From assembly GCF_026460985.1 (NCBI RefSeq), contig NZ_JAPKNM010000028.1:1-33860 (forward strand): 33,860 bases of DNA, written 5' to 3'. Position 1 is the first letter of the stretch, and each line of letters begins with the position of its first letter. The notes below the pieces were generated by a model. That model was not told the origin of the DNA. It saw only the letters and a program-made list of their open reading frames with translations, and ran no database searches. Positions 1 through 8,060 of the stretch are shown here, one piece after another. The translations under genes and the position numbers were made by a program. The stretch comes from Sphingomonas sp. (GTDB taxonomy: Bacteria > Pseudomonadota > Alphaproteobacteria > Sphingomonadales > Sphingomonadaceae).

Positions 1-3000
1 AAGAAGATGGCGCTCGAGCTGTTCAAGCCGTTCATCTACGCCCGCCTCGACGCCAAGGGTCTCTCGATGACCCTCAAGCAGGCCAAGAAGTGGGTCGAGA
101 AGGAGCGCAAGGAAGTCTGGGACATCCTCGACGAAGTCATTCGCGAGCACCCGGTTCTCCTCAACCGCGCGCCGACGCTTCACCGTCTGGGCATCCAGGC
201 GTTCGAGCCGGTGCTGATCGAAGGCAAGGCGATCCAGCTTCACCCGCTCGTCTGCTCGGCGTTCAACGCCGACTTCGACGGTGACCAGATGGCCGTGCAC
301 GTTCCGCTGAGCCTCGAGGCCCAGCTGGAAGCGCGCGTCCTGATGATGTCGACCAACAACATCCTCAGCCCCGCGAACGGCAAGCCGATCATCGTGCCGT
401 CGCAGGACATGGTCCTCGGCCTCTACTATCTCTCGATGATGAAGGAAGGCGAGCCCGGCGAAGGCATGATCCTGTCGGACATGCAGGAGGTCCATCAGGC
501 GCTGAACGCGGGTGCGGTTACGCTGCACACCAAGATCACCAGCCGCGTGCCGCAGACCGACGAGAATGGCGTCGTCAGCATGAAGCGCTACGAGACGACC
601 CCGGGCCGCATGCTGCTCGGCGAGACGCTCCCGCAATCGCACAAGGTGCCGTTCGAGACCGTCAACCGCCTCCTCACCAAGAAGGACGTGGGCGACGTGA
701 TCGACGAGGTCTATCGCCACACCGGCCAGAAGGAGACCGTGCTGTTCGCCGACGCGATCATGGCATTGGGCTTCCGCCACGCATTCCGCGCCGGCATCTC
801 GTTCGGCAAGGACGACATGATCATCCCGGACGCTAAGGAAGGCCTGGTCGACGAGACCCGCGCGCTCGTGAAGGATTACGAGCAGCAGTATCAGGACGGC
901 CTGATCACGCAGCAGGAGAAGTACAACAAGGTGATCGACGCCTGGAGCCGCTGCGGCGATCAGGTGGCCGGTGCCATGATGGACGAGATCAAGGCGGTGA
1001 AGCGCGATCCGAAGACGGGCCGCGAGAAGGACATCAACTCGATCTACATGATGGCCCACTCGGGTGCCCGCGGTTCGCAGGCGCAGATCAAGCAGCTCGC
1101 CGGCATGCGCGGCCTGATGGCCAAGCCGTCGGGCGAGATCATCGAGACGCCGATCATCTCGAACTTCAAGGAAGGCCTGACCGTCCTCGAGTACTTCAAT
1201 TCGACCCACGGCGCCCGCAAGGGTCTCGCCGACACCGCGTTGAAGACCGCCAACTCGGGTTACCTCACCCGCCGCCTGGTCGACGTGTCGCAGGACTGCG
1301 TCGTCATGGAGGAGGATTGCGGCACCGAGCGCGCGCTCGAGATGAAGGCGATCGTCCAGGGTGGCTCGACCATCGCGTCGCTCGGCGAGCGCATCCTCGG
1401 TCGCACGACCGCGGAGGACATCGTCGACAGCAAGACCAACGAAGTGCTGATCCCGACGGGCACCCTGCTCGACGAGGCGATGATCTCGCAGATCGAGGCC
1501 ATCGGCGTGCAGGGCGTCAAGATCCGCAGCCCGCTGGTCTGCGAGGCGCGCATCGGCGTGTGCGGCAAGTGCTACGGGCGTGACCTCGCCCGCGGTACGC
1601 CGGTCAACATCGGCGAGGCGGTCGGCGTGATCGCGGCGCAGTCGATCGGCGAGCCGGGCACGCAGCTGACGATGCGTACCTTCCACATCGGCGGCGCGGC
1701 GCAGCTCAACGAGCAGTCGAACCTCGAGGCGCCGACCGACGGCACGATCCAGTTCCGCGATCTGCGCATCATCGTCGACCAGCGTGGTCGCCGCGTGGTG
1801 CTCAGCCGCTCGGGCGAGATCGCGATCGTCGACATGGACGGCCGCGAGCTCGCGGTGCACCGCATCCCGTACGGCGCCTATGTGCTGTTCGACGACGGCC
1901 ACATCGTCTCCGCGGGCGACCGCATGGCGGAGTGGGATCCGTTCACCATGCCGGTGATCACCGAGAACCCGGGCATCGTGAAGTATGTCGACGTGATCGA
2001 CGGCAAGACGATGACCGAGCAGGTCGACGAAGCGACGGGCATCGCCCAGCGCGTCATCACCGAGAACCGCGGCGTCTCCGCCAAGAAGGAGGATCTGCGT
2101 CCGCGCCTGACCCTCACCGGCGAAAGCGCCGAGGAGGCCGGCCGCTACATGCTGGCGGCGGGCGCGGTGCTCTCGGTCGAAGACGGTGCGCAGGTTCAGG
2201 GCGGTGACGTTCTGGCCCGTGTCAGCCGCGAGTCTGCCAAGACCCGCGACATCACCGGCGGTCTGCCGCGCGTCGCCGAGCTGTTCGAAGCGCGCAAGCC
2301 CAAGGAAAACGCGATCATCGCGAAGGTCTCGGGCCGCGTCGTGTTCGGCAAGGACTATAAGGCCAAGCGCAAGATCGGGATCATGCCCGAGGACGGCGGC
2401 GAGGTCGTGGAGTATCTGGTGCCGAAGTCGAAGGTGATCGACGTCCAGGAAGGCGACTACGTCAAGCGCGGCGACAACCTGATCGGCGGCTCGCCCGATC
2501 CGCACGACATTCTCGAGGTGCTCGGCATCGAGCCGCTCGCGGAATATCTCGTGTCGGAGATCCAGGAAGTCTATCGACTCCAGGGCGTGAAGATCAACGA
2601 CAAGCACATCGAGGTGATCGTTCGCCAGATGCTGCAGAAGGTCGAGATCATCGAGTCCGGCGACACCACCCTGCTGGTGGGCGAGCAGCTCGATCGCGAC
2701 GAGATGGACGAGCAGAACGCCAAGCTCGAAAAGGGCCAGACCCCGGCGCAGGGCAAGCCGATCCTGCTCGGCATCACCAAGGCGTCGCTGCAGACCCGCA
2801 GCTTCATCTCGGCGGCGTCGTTCCAGGAGACCACCCGCGTCCTCACCGAGGCGGCGGTCCAGGGCAAGCAGGACACCCTGCTCGGCCTCAAGGAGAACGT
2901 GATCGTCGGCCGTCTCATCCCCGCCGGTACCGGTGCGGGCATGAACCGCCTGCGTGTCGCTGCCTCGTCGCGTGACGCGGCGCTTCGGGTGGCCCAGCGC

Positions 3001-3177
3001 CGCATGAACGAAGCCTCGCTGATCGCGCCGGACTCGGCCGAGGAGCTCCGCGCGGCGGAGAACGCCCGCTCGACCCGCGACGCCGCCGGCACCGGCGACG
3101 ACGCGCTGGCGAGCGTGGTCACCTCGGGCCACGGCACCGACGCGGATGCCGGCGAGTATCTGAACGAGAGCGAATGA
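1..3177 (+). CDS. rpoC: RNA polymerase beta' subunit (5' end outside window)
   Basis: Catalytic beta' subunit of the core RNA polymerase. The frame is open from base 1 (Lys-Lys before the first Met at 7), so the gene enters from the left; 1058 residues are visible, and roughly 370 N-terminal residues are missing compared with usual full-length proteins. The catalytic Mg-binding motif NADFDGDQ is at 265-288. The second zinc-binding cluster is visible as Cys codons at 1318, 1540, 1561 and 1570. The bridge-helix/trigger-loop region with [20 protein letters not shown] follows at about 1630-1690. The C-terminus (TGAGMNRLR and onward) is complete and ends at TGA 3175-3177. rpoB would be expected just outside the window. 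The truncation is a window-edge effect, not a pseudogene. Confidence 0.99.
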   Translation, partial: KKMALELFKPFIYARLDAKGLSMTLKQAKKWVEKERKEVWDILDEVIREHPVLLNRAPTLHRLGIQAFEPVLIEGKAIQLHPLVCSAFNADFDGDQMAVHVPLSLEAQLEARVLMMSTNNILSPANGKPIIVPSQDMVLGLYYLSMMKEGEPGEGMILSDMQEVHQALNAGAVTLHTKITSRVPQTDENGVVSMKRYETTPGRMLLGETLPQSHKVPFETVNRLLTKKDVGDVIDEVYRHTGQKETVLFADAIMALGFRHAFRAGISFGKDDMIIPDAKEGLVDETRALVKDYEQQYQDGLITQQEKYNKVIDAWSRCGDQVAGAMMDEIKAVKRDPKTGREKDINSIYMMAHSGARGSQAQIKQLAGMRGLMAKPSGEIIETPIISNFKEGLTVLEYFNSTHGARKGLADTALKTANSGYLTRRLVDVSQDCVVMEEDCGTERALEMKAIVQGGSTIASLGERILGRTTAEDIVDSKTNEVLIPTGTLLDEAMISQIEAIGVQGVKIRSPLVCEARIGVCGKCYGRDLARGTPVNIGEAVGVIAAQSIGEPGTQLTMRTFHIGGAAQLNEQSNLEAPTDGTIQFRDLRIIVDQRGRRVVLSRSGEIAIVDMDGRELAVHRIPYGAYVLFDDGHIVSAGDRMAEWDPFTMPVITENPGIVKYVDVIDGKTMTEQVDEATGIAQRVITENRGVSAKKEDLRPRLTLTGESAEEAGRYMLAAGAVLSVEDGAQVQGGDVLARVSRESAKTRDITGGLPRVAELFEARKPKENAIIAKVSGRVVFGKDYKAKRKIGIMPEDGGEVVEYLVPKSKVIDVQEGDYVKRGDNLIGGSPDPHDILEVLGIEPLAEYLVSEIQEVYRLQGVKINDKHIEVIVRQMLQKVEIIESGDTTLLVGEQLDRDEMDEQNAKLEKGQTPAQGKPILLGITKASLQTRSFISAASFQETTRVLTEAAVQGKQDTLLGLKENVIVGRLIPAGTGAGMNRLRVAASSRDAALRVAQRRMNEASLIAPDSAEELRAAENARSTRDAAGTGDDALASVVTSGHGTDADAGEYLNESE

Positions 3178-3211
3178 TCGCTTTCGTTCGGTCGCTCATG
3201 CGCTGAACAAG

Positions 3212-3249
3212 AAAAGCCGCCGTCCGGAAGCCCCGGGCGGCGGCTTTTT
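3212..3249 (+). terminator. Rho-independent terminator after rpoC
   Basis: Perfect 11-bp stem: AAAAGCCGCCG at 3212-3222 pairs with CGGCGGCTTTT at 3238-3248, with a 15-base loop and a run of five T at 3245-3249. It lies 34 bases after the rpoC stop, so it very probably ends the rpoBC transcript. The A-tract/T-tract symmetry would also allow some termination from the other strand. Confidence 0.92.
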
Positions 3250-3297
3250 CGTTGCGGCGGATAGCCAGATCGCCGCCGGCGCCCTATCCACGCGCGC

Positions 3298-3804
3298 ATG
3301 GCTACCGAACTCTACGACCTGACGGTCCCCGTCTTCCTCCGCGGCTTCAAGGCGATGGCCGCCTTCCTCGAAAAGGCACGCGCGCATGCCGACGCGCACG
3401 GCATCGCGCACGAGGAGCTGCTGACCGCGCGGCTATACGAGGACATGGCGCCGCTGACGTCGCAGATCCAGCGCGCCAGCGACGCCGCCAAGTTCGCCGC
3501 CGCGCGCCTCGCCGGGATCGAGGCCCCCGCCATGCCCGACACCGAGGCGAGTTTCGACGACCTCCAGGCCCGCATCGCCGCGACGGTGGCGTTCCTCGAA
3601 TCGATCGCGCGCGAAGCGGTCGACGGCCGCGAGGAGGCCGATGTCGAGCTGAAGACTCCGTCGCGCAGCTTCCACTTCAAGGGCCGCGGCTATCTGCTCG
3701 GCTTCGCGCTGCCGAACTTCTATTTCCACGTCACCACCGCCTACGGCATCCTGCGCCACAAGGGCGTACCGATCGGCAAGATGGACTATCTGGGCGGGAT
3801 CTGA
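3298..3804 (+). CDS. DUF1993 family protein
   Basis: 168 residues, full length for DUF1993, a family of small soluble proteins of unknown biochemical function, probably helical bundles. Recognisable family features are the N-terminal LYDLTVPVFLRGFKAM, the central TSQIQRASDAAKFAAARLAG, and the C-terminal LPNFYFHVTTAYGILRHKGV followed by G-K-D/M-D-YLG. No signal peptide or membrane segment. There is no clear Shine-Dalgarno before the ATG at 3298, but the homology begins directly at this Met. Its TGA overlaps the ATG of the next gene by one base (TGATG), so the two are translationally coupled. The family assignment is strong; the role is unknown. Confidence 0.9.
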   Translation: MATELYDLTVPVFLRGFKAMAAFLEKARAHADAHGIAHEELLTARLYEDMAPLTSQIQRASDAAKFAAARLAGIEAPAMPDTEASFDDLQARIAATVAFLESIAREAVDGREEADVELKTPSRSFHFKGRGYLLGFALPNFYFHVTTAYGILRHKGVPIGKMDYLGGI

Positions 3805-4667
3805 TGGCGCGCATCGCGGTCATCGGCGCGGGGGCGATCGGCGGGACGCTCGCCGCCTGGCTCGCGCGGACGCACGACGTGACGGTCTGCGCGCGCAGCC
3901 CGCTCGCGGACCTCGAGATCGAGACGCCGGAAGGGCCGATCCGCGCCTCCCCGCGCATCCTCACCGATCCCGCCGCCGCCGAGCCGGTCGACTGGGTCCT
4001 GGCGACCACCAAGGCCTATGACTGCGCCTCGGCCGCGGCCTGGCTGCCCGGGCTGATGGCCCCCGACACGCGGCTCGCGGTGATCCAGAACGGCGTCGAG
4101 CAGCGCGACCGCTTCCCGATGGTGCCGCCCGCGCGGACCGTGCCGGTGATCATCGACCTGCCCGCCGAGCGCACCGCGCCGGGCCGCATCGTTCAGCGCC
4201 GCGACGGCACGATCCATGTGCCGGAGGGCGAGATCGGCGAGGCCTTCGTCGCCTTGTTCGCCGATACGGTGATCGACGCGCGGACCACCCCCGATTTCGT
4301 CACCGCGGCCTGGCGCAAGCTCGCGATCAACTGCGCGGGGATCGTGAGCGCGATCACGCGACGCGCCGCCGAGGTCGCGCACGACGAAGGCGTGGCGGAG
4401 GTGATGCGCGGGCTGGTCCGCGAATGCATCGCGGTGGGCCGCGCCGAGGGCGCGACGCTGCCGGACGGGCTCGCCGACCAGGTCGTCGAATGGACGCGGA
4501 AAGCGCATCCGGACTCGGTCAATTCGCTCCACGCCGATTTCGTCGCCGGCCGCCCGATGGAGCTCGACGCGCGCAACGGCGTGATCGTGCGGCTGGGCAG
4601 GAAGCACGGCATCGCGACGCCGCTGAACCAGGCGCTGGCGGCGCTGCTGGGGGCTAGCACCGTCTAA
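3804..4667 (+). CDS. PanE/ApbA-type 2-dehydropantoate 2-reductase family oxidoreductase
   Basis: 287 residues, normal length for the ketopantoate reductase family (NADPH-dependent reduction of 2-dehydropantoate to pantoate, in pantothenate/CoA synthesis). The N-terminus IAVIGAGAIGGTLAAWLA is a classic Rossmann dinucleotide motif. AWRKLAINCAGIVSAITRR (residues about 169-187) carries the family's catalytic Lys and conserved Asn, and HPDSVNSLHADFVAGRPMELDARNG matches the C-terminal substrate region. The longer upstream frame reaching back to 3252 is rejected because homology begins at 3804 and the upstream part overlaps DUF1993. Many sphingomonad paralogues of this family are not proven PanE, so no gene symbol is given. 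Confidence 0.88.
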   Translation: MARIAVIGAGAIGGTLAAWLARTHDVTVCARSPLADLEIETPEGPIRASPRILTDPAAAEPVDWVLATTKAYDCASAAAWLPGLMAPDTRLAVIQNGVEQRDRFPMVPPARTVPVIIDLPAERTAPGRIVQRRDGTIHVPEGEIGEAFVALFADTVIDARTTPDFVTAAWRKLAINCAGIVSAITRRAAEVAHDEGVAEVMRGLVRECIAVGRAEGATLPDGLADQVVEWTRKAHPDSVNSLHADFVAGRPMELDARNGVIVRLGRKHGIATPLNQALAALLGASTV

Positions 4668-4805
4668 CTCCCCTCCCTGCAAGGGAGGGGCCGGGGGTGG
4701 GTGCGAGCGCAGCGAGCCCATCCATCCGCTGGAGTGAAGCGGAAAGCGGGGCATCGAGCCCCGCCTCCCGCACCCACCCCTAACCCCTCCCTTGCAGGGA
4801 GGGGG
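4668..4805. repeat. Palindromic intergenic repeat, family A, copy 1 (short form)
   Basis: A nested palindrome filling the gap between two convergent genes. Each end is a small hairpin with the same arms, CCCCTCCCT and AGGGAGGGG (4670-4678/4682-4690 and 4784-4792/4796-4804). Inside these, GGGGGTGGGTGCG pairs with the distal CGCACCCACCCC, and an inner hairpin GCGGGGC/GCCCCGC lies at 4746-4752/4758-4764. The outer parts match the repeats at 7091-7242 and 17108-17259, while the central part differs. As RNA from either strand it could fold and act as a terminator or mRNA stabiliser. Confidence 0.85.
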
Positions 4806-4811
4806 ACCCGT

Positions 4812-5438
4812 TCAAATCTCCACGATCCGGCTCCCGAGCCGCTCCGCCTCCGCACGGTCATGCGTCACCATCAGGATCGGCAGCCCCAGCGCGTCGCGGA
4901 GCCGCTCGATCAGGCCCATGATCTCCTCGCGCCGCGCGCGGTCGAGCGACGAGAGCGGCTCGTCGAGTAGCAGGAAGCGCGGGTTCGAAAGCAATGCGCG
5001 GCCGATCGCGACGCGGCGCGCCTCTCCCCCGGAAAGCGTGCGCGGCCAGCGGTCGAGCAGCGCCGCGAGCCCGAGCAACGCGATCGTCTCGTCGACGTCC
5101 ACCGCCCCTTCGCCCGCCCGCCAGCCGTAGAGCAGGTTCGCCCGCACGCGCTTGTGCGGGAACAAGCGCGGTTCCTGGAAGACATAGCCGGCGCGGCGGC
5201 GCTCGGGCGGCAGGTCGAGATCCGGGATCCAGCGATCGTCGCTCGCCTCGAACAGGGTCTCGCCGCCGACGCGCACATGGCCCGAATCGGGCGTCAGCAA
5301 TCCAGCGACCATGTTGAGCACGCTGGTCTTGCCCGCGCCCGAGGGGCCGAACAGCACGGTCAGCCTGTCGCCGCCCTCGATCCGGCACGTGATCGCGGCG
5401 TCGCCCAGCCGCTTCGCGACGTGGACGTCAAAGGACAT
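4812..5438 (-). CDS. modC: Molybdate ABC transporter ATP-binding protein (short, no TOBE domain)
   Basis: 208-residue ATPase expected to energise molybdate import with ModB. Visible motifs are Walker A GPSGAGKT (residues about 31-38), Q-loop VFQEP, signature LSGGE, Walker B FLLLDEPLSSLD and switch His in VTHDR. FQEPRLFPH and the neighbouring modB and modA support the molybdate assignment. Typical ModC is about 350 residues with a C-terminal molybdate-binding TOBE/Mop domain; here the protein stops just after the ATPase domain, so the regulatory domain is absent. The start overlaps the 3' end of modB by 11 bases, giving translational coupling. Confidence 0.88.
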   Translation of the reverse strand: MSFDVHVAKRLGDAAITCRIEGGDRLTVLFGPSGAGKTSVLNMVAGLLTPDSGHVRVGGETLFEASDDRWIPDLDLPPERRRAGYVFQEPRLFPHKRVRANLLYGWRAGEGAVDVDETIALLGLAALLDRWPRTLSGGEARRVAIGRALLSNPRFLLLDEPLSSLDRARREEIMGLIERLRDALGLPILMVTHDRAEAERLGSRIVEI

Positions 5439-6117
5439 GCAGCCCCCGCCCCGCGCGCCGCGCGATGACTTCGGAGAGGATCAGCGCCGCCAGCGAGAGC
5501 AGCACCGACACCCCCGCCAGCCGCAGCACCAGCGCCTCCCCGCCGGGAGTCTGCAGCGCGGCGTAGATCGCCAGCGGCAAGGTCTGGGTCTCGCCGGGCA
5601 CGTTCGAGACGAAGCTGATCGTCGCGCCGAACTCGCCCAGCGCGCGCGCGAAGCCGAGCACCACGCCCGCGATCACGCCGGGCAGGCTGAGCGGCAGGGT
5701 GACGGTGCGGAAAGTCCGCCAGCGGCCTGCCCCCAAGGTCCGCGCGGCGTGCTCGAGCCGCCGGTCGACGCCTTCGATCGACAGCCTTATCGCGCGGACC
5801 ATCAGCGGCAGCGCCATCACACCCGCCGCCACCGCCGCCCCGGTCCAGCGGAAGAGCACGCTGACGCCGAACCAGCTCTCGAGCCAGCCGCCGATCGGTC
5901 CCGCCGGCGCAAAGGCGAGCAGCAGCAGCCAGCCGGTCACCACCGGCGGCACCACCAAGGGTAGATGCACCAGCGCGTCGAGCAGCACCTTGCCGGGAAA
6001 ACGCTTCCGGGCGAGCAGCCAGGCCAGCGCGAACGCCGGCGGCAGGCTCGCCAGCACCGCCGCGCCGCCCACCTTGAGCGACAGCGCGACGATCCCCCAT
6101 TCCTCGGGCGTTAGCAT
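5428..6117 (-). CDS. modB: Molybdate ABC transporter permease
   Basis: 229-residue inner-membrane permease of the ModB/CysT type with about five or six membrane segments, normal family length. It starts MLTPEEWGIVALSLKVGG, close to the usual ModB N-terminus, and contains LPLVVPPVVTGWLLL. The EAA coupling loop is seen around AARTLGAGRWRTFRTVTLPLSLPG. FARALGEFGATISFVSNVPGETQTLPLAIY is diagnostic of ModB. There is no obvious Shine-Dalgarno, but the start fits the family. It lies downstream of modA across a palindromic repeat and overlaps modC. Confidence 0.93.
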   Translation of the reverse strand: MLTPEEWGIVALSLKVGGAAVLASLPPAFALAWLLARKRFPGKVLLDALVHLPLVVPPVVTGWLLLLAFAPAGPIGGWLESWFGVSVLFRWTGAAVAAGVMALPLMVRAIRLSIEGVDRRLEHAARTLGAGRWRTFRTVTLPLSLPGVIAGVVLGFARALGEFGATISFVSNVPGETQTLPLAIYAALQTPGGEALVLRLAGVSVLLSLAALILSEVIARRAGRGLHVL

Positions 6118-6129
6118 GGGAACCCAACA

Positions 6130-6258
6130 AATCCTCCCCCGGAGGGGGAGGGGGACCGCGAAGCGGTGGAGGGGTATTCTCCACGAGCGACGCCGTTTGG
6201 GGAGACTACCCCTCCACCAAGCTGCGCTTGGTTCCCCTCCCCCTCCGGGGGAGGATTA
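6130..6258. repeat. Palindromic intergenic repeat, family B
   Basis: About 129 bp between modA and modB with terminal inverted repeats of about 28 bases differing at one position. The left end starts AATCCTCCCCCGGAGG at 6130 and the right end closes with CCTCCGGGGGAGGATT at 6258. Each end is also a hairpin by itself (CCTCCCCC/GGGGGAGG). Inner palindromic parts include ACCGCGAAGCGGT. The sequence differs from family A. It splits the mod operon, so folding could uncouple modA from modBC expression. Confidence 0.85.
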
Positions 6259-6280
6259 AAATGACCCCAGCTATCCGCTC

Positions 6281-7036
6281 TCACGGCGCCGTGAACCCGA
6301 ACCGCGCGAAGATCGCCTTGCCCGCGCCCGAGAGCAGGAAGCGGCGGAATCCCTCGGCATCGGGACTGGTCGAGGCCTTGAGCCGCGCGAGCGGGTAGCG
6401 GATCGGCGGATGGCTCTCGGCCGGCAGCATCCGCACCGCGCGCACGCGGCCTGAGGCGCGCGCATCGGTGGCATAGACCACGCCCCATTCGGCGGCGCCG
6501 CGCTCGACCAGCGCCAGCGCCGCGCGGACATTCTCGGCGCGCACGACGCGCGACGAGATGGCGTCCCAAAGCCTCAGCCGCGTCAGCGAGGCCTGGGCAT
6601 AGCGCCCGGCGGGTACAGAGGCGGGGTCCGCCAGCGCCACCCGGCCGCTCGCCAGCAATCGCGACAGCGGGACCTTCCCCGGCGCCTGCGCGGTGGCGGG
6701 CTGCACCACCACCAGCCGGTTGCCGACCAGGTCCGCGCGGCTTCCCGGCACGATCAGCCCGCGGCGCTGGACGTCGTCCATCCACGGCTCGTCGGCGGAG
6801 ATGAAGAGATCCGCGGCCGCCCCGGCGGCAACCTGCCGCGCCAGCGCCGAGGACGCCGCGAACGACAATACCGGCCGCGCATGGCCAAGCCGCGCCCAGG
6901 CATCCGCCGCGGCGCTCAGCGATTCCTGCAGGCTCGCCGCCGCCAGCACCAGCGGCCCGCGCTGCGCCGCGAAGGCACGCGGTGCCGCCAGCGTTGCTCC
7001 GAAACCGATGAGGAAGGTGCGCCGATCGATCATCAT
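6281..7036 (-). CDS. modA: Molybdate ABC transporter periplasmic binding protein
   Basis: 251-residue substrate-binding protein that captures molybdate in the periplasm. The N-terminus MMIDRRTFLIGFGATLAAPRAFA is a signal peptide with a twin-arginine-like RRTFL motif, so export could be by Tat; cleavage is likely after AFA. The mature part shows ModA family segments: LAAASLQESL, SFAASSALARQVAAGAAADLFISADEPWMD, and GAAEWGVVYATDA. The first two codons are both ATG; the second (7033) is better spaced from an upstream GAGG. It heads the modA-modB-modC cluster. The extended C-terminal aromatic FARFGFTAP is typical. Confidence 0.93.
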   Translation of the reverse strand: MMIDRRTFLIGFGATLAAPRAFAAQRGPLVLAAASLQESLSAAADAWARLGHARPVLSFAASSALARQVAAGAAADLFISADEPWMDDVQRRGLIVPGSRADLVGNRLVVVQPATAQAPGKVPLSRLLASGRVALADPASVPAGRYAQASLTRLRLWDAISSRVVRAENVRAALALVERGAAEWGVVYATDARASGRVRAVRMLPAESHPPIRYPLARLKASTSPDAEGFRRFLLSGAGKAIFARFGFTAP

Positions 7037-7090
7037 GCCTCGCTATGACGCACCTGCGGCATCAAGAGCAAGGACGCGACACGCAAACAC

Positions 7091-7242
7091 GCCCCTCCCT
7101 GCTCGCAGGGAGGGGTTGGGGGTGGGTGCGCGCGTCTGCGCGCCTAAAAGACTCATTAAACGTGCCGCAAAAGGCACCGGCCGGGGCATCGAGCCCCCGC
7201 CGGTGCCAACCCACCCCTAACCCCTCCCTTGAAGGGAGGGGA
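7091..7242. repeat. Palindromic intergenic repeat, family A, copy 2
   Basis: About 150 bp upstream of modA. End hairpins have the same GC-rich arms as at 4668-4805 (CCCTCCCTGC.GCAGGGAGGG at the left, CCCTCCCTTGAAGGGAGGG at the right). Inside are GGGGTGGGT and ACCCACCCC arms, a GCGCGC-rich palindrome, and a GGCACCGGC/GCCGGTGCC stem around a GGGGCATCGAGCCCC core. It is nearly the reverse complement of the copy at 17108-17259 over its whole length, including the central unpaired stretch, so the two are copies of one element in opposite orientation. Confidence 0.9.
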
Positions 7243-7357
7243 AATTTGCATGTCGATCCGCTCTAGCTCGTCCGATGCGGCATAGTGGACCCCGACAATC
7301 CGGCCGAGGTGACGATCGGGTTCGTGACAGCCGCCGCTTCACCGAATGCATCCCCCC

Positions 7358-7385
7358 TTGACTCAATTAGATAATTAGCTAATTG
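7358..7385 (+). promoter_or_regulatory. Promoter with palindromic operator of the ArsR-type gene
   Basis: A -35-like TTGACT at 7358-7363 is followed after 16 bases by a weak -10-like TAATTG at 7380-7385. The spacer holds an AT-rich dyad: CAATTAG (7364-7370) mirrored by CTAATTG (7379-7385), plus a perfect 12-base palindrome AATTAGCTAATT at 7373-7384. AT-rich dyads inside the promoter are typical ArsR/SdpR autorepressor sites. The start codon at 7393 has no Shine-Dalgarno and lies about where transcription would begin, so the mRNA may be leaderless. Site function is inferred. Confidence 0.65.
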
Positions 7386-7392
7386 TCGAATT

Positions 7393-7689
7393 ATGAGCCA
7401 GGTGTTCAAAGCCCTTTCGGATCCCACCCGTCGCCGGGTGCTGCAACTCCTGCGCAAGGGCCCGATGAGCGCAGGCGATCTCGCCGACCAGTTCGACGTC
7501 TCGAAGCCGACCATGTCGGCGCATTTCGCGGTGCTCAAGGAAGCCGACCTCGTCCACGCCGAGAAGGCCGGCAAGTCGGTGATCTATCACCTCAAGCTCT
7601 CGGTACTCGAAGAAGCCTTGCTCGGCTTCGCCCATTCGTTCGGCCTCGGCGCGGAGGCGCCGGCGCCCAAGGAGGAGATCGCACGATGA
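7393..7689 (+). CDS. ArsR/SdpR-family winged-helix autorepressor
   Basis: 98-residue winged-helix repressor: MSQVFKALSDPTRRRVLQLLRKGPMSAGDLADQF followed by the recognition helix region VSKPTMSAHFAVLKEADLVHAEKAGKSVIYHL. No metal-binding ELCVCDL-type cysteine motif is present, so it resembles the SdpR branch rather than metal sensors. In the Bacillus SdpR/SdpI system the repressor is sequestered by its membrane partner. Here the next gene also encodes a small membrane protein and overlaps it by ATGA, which suggests the same logic. An in-frame stop at 7372 leaves only the ATG at 7393 as start. A strong AAGGAGGAG at 7669-7677 near its end serves the next gene. Confidence 0.9.
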   Translation: MSQVFKALSDPTRRRVLQLLRKGPMSAGDLADQFDVSKPTMSAHFAVLKEADLVHAEKAGKSVIYHLKLSVLEEALLGFAHSFGLGAEAPAPKEEIAR

Positions 7690-8060
7690 ACAAGGACCTG
7701 ATCGGGAGTCTTGCCTGGGGCGGCGGCATAATCGTCCTCGCGCTCGGCATGACCTTCGCACGCCAATTGGGCTATGTCGACGGCGACACGGTCACCCGCG
7801 TCGTGATCGGCGCCAACGGGCTGATGGTCGCCTGGTTCGGCAATCGCATGCCCAAGGCGTTCGTGCCCAGCATCTCGGCGCGCAAGGTCCAGCGCGTCGG
7901 CGGCTGGTCGCTGGTGCTGAGCGGACTGGTCTATGCCGGGGTCTGGGCGTTCGCGCCGATCCAGACGGCGGTGATCGTCGGATGCGGCGCGATCCTCGCG
8001 GGAATAGCGGTCACGATCGGCTATTGCCTCTCGCTGCGGGCGAAGGCGAAGACCGCCTAA
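7686..8060 (+). CDS. Small SdpI-like membrane protein
   Basis: 124-residue integral membrane protein with about four hydrophobic segments (residues roughly 7-25, 38-54, 70-90, 94-116). The middle GNRMPKAFVPSISARKVQRVGGWSLVLSGL resembles the SdpI family pattern GN-x-MPK...R...R-GGW...GL. SdpI proteins act as immunity factors or as membrane sensors that hold SdpR-type repressors. The start codon overlaps the repressor stop (ATGA) and has a strong upstream Shine-Dalgarno, so the pair is co-translated. Its stop overlaps the stop of the convergent glycosyltransferase gene (CTAA at 8057-8060). The family link is by eye and moderate; function is inferred from context. Confidence 0.75.
   Translation: MNKDLIGSLAWGGGIIVLALGMTFARQLGYVDGDTVTRVVIGANGLMVAWFGNRMPKAFVPSISARKVQRVGGWSLVLSGLVYAGVWAFAPIQTAVIVGCGAILAGIAVTIGYCLSLRAKAKTA

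Noticed and set aside
1..3177. rpoC as a truncated pseudogene
   Set aside because: The frame is open at base 1 and all visible functional motifs are intact; truncation is due to the window edge.
7091..7242. CRISPR array or insertion sequence as the explanation of the palindromic repeats
   Set aside because: No regular repeat-spacer periodicity and no transposase frame; copies are single nested palindromes in intergenic gaps.
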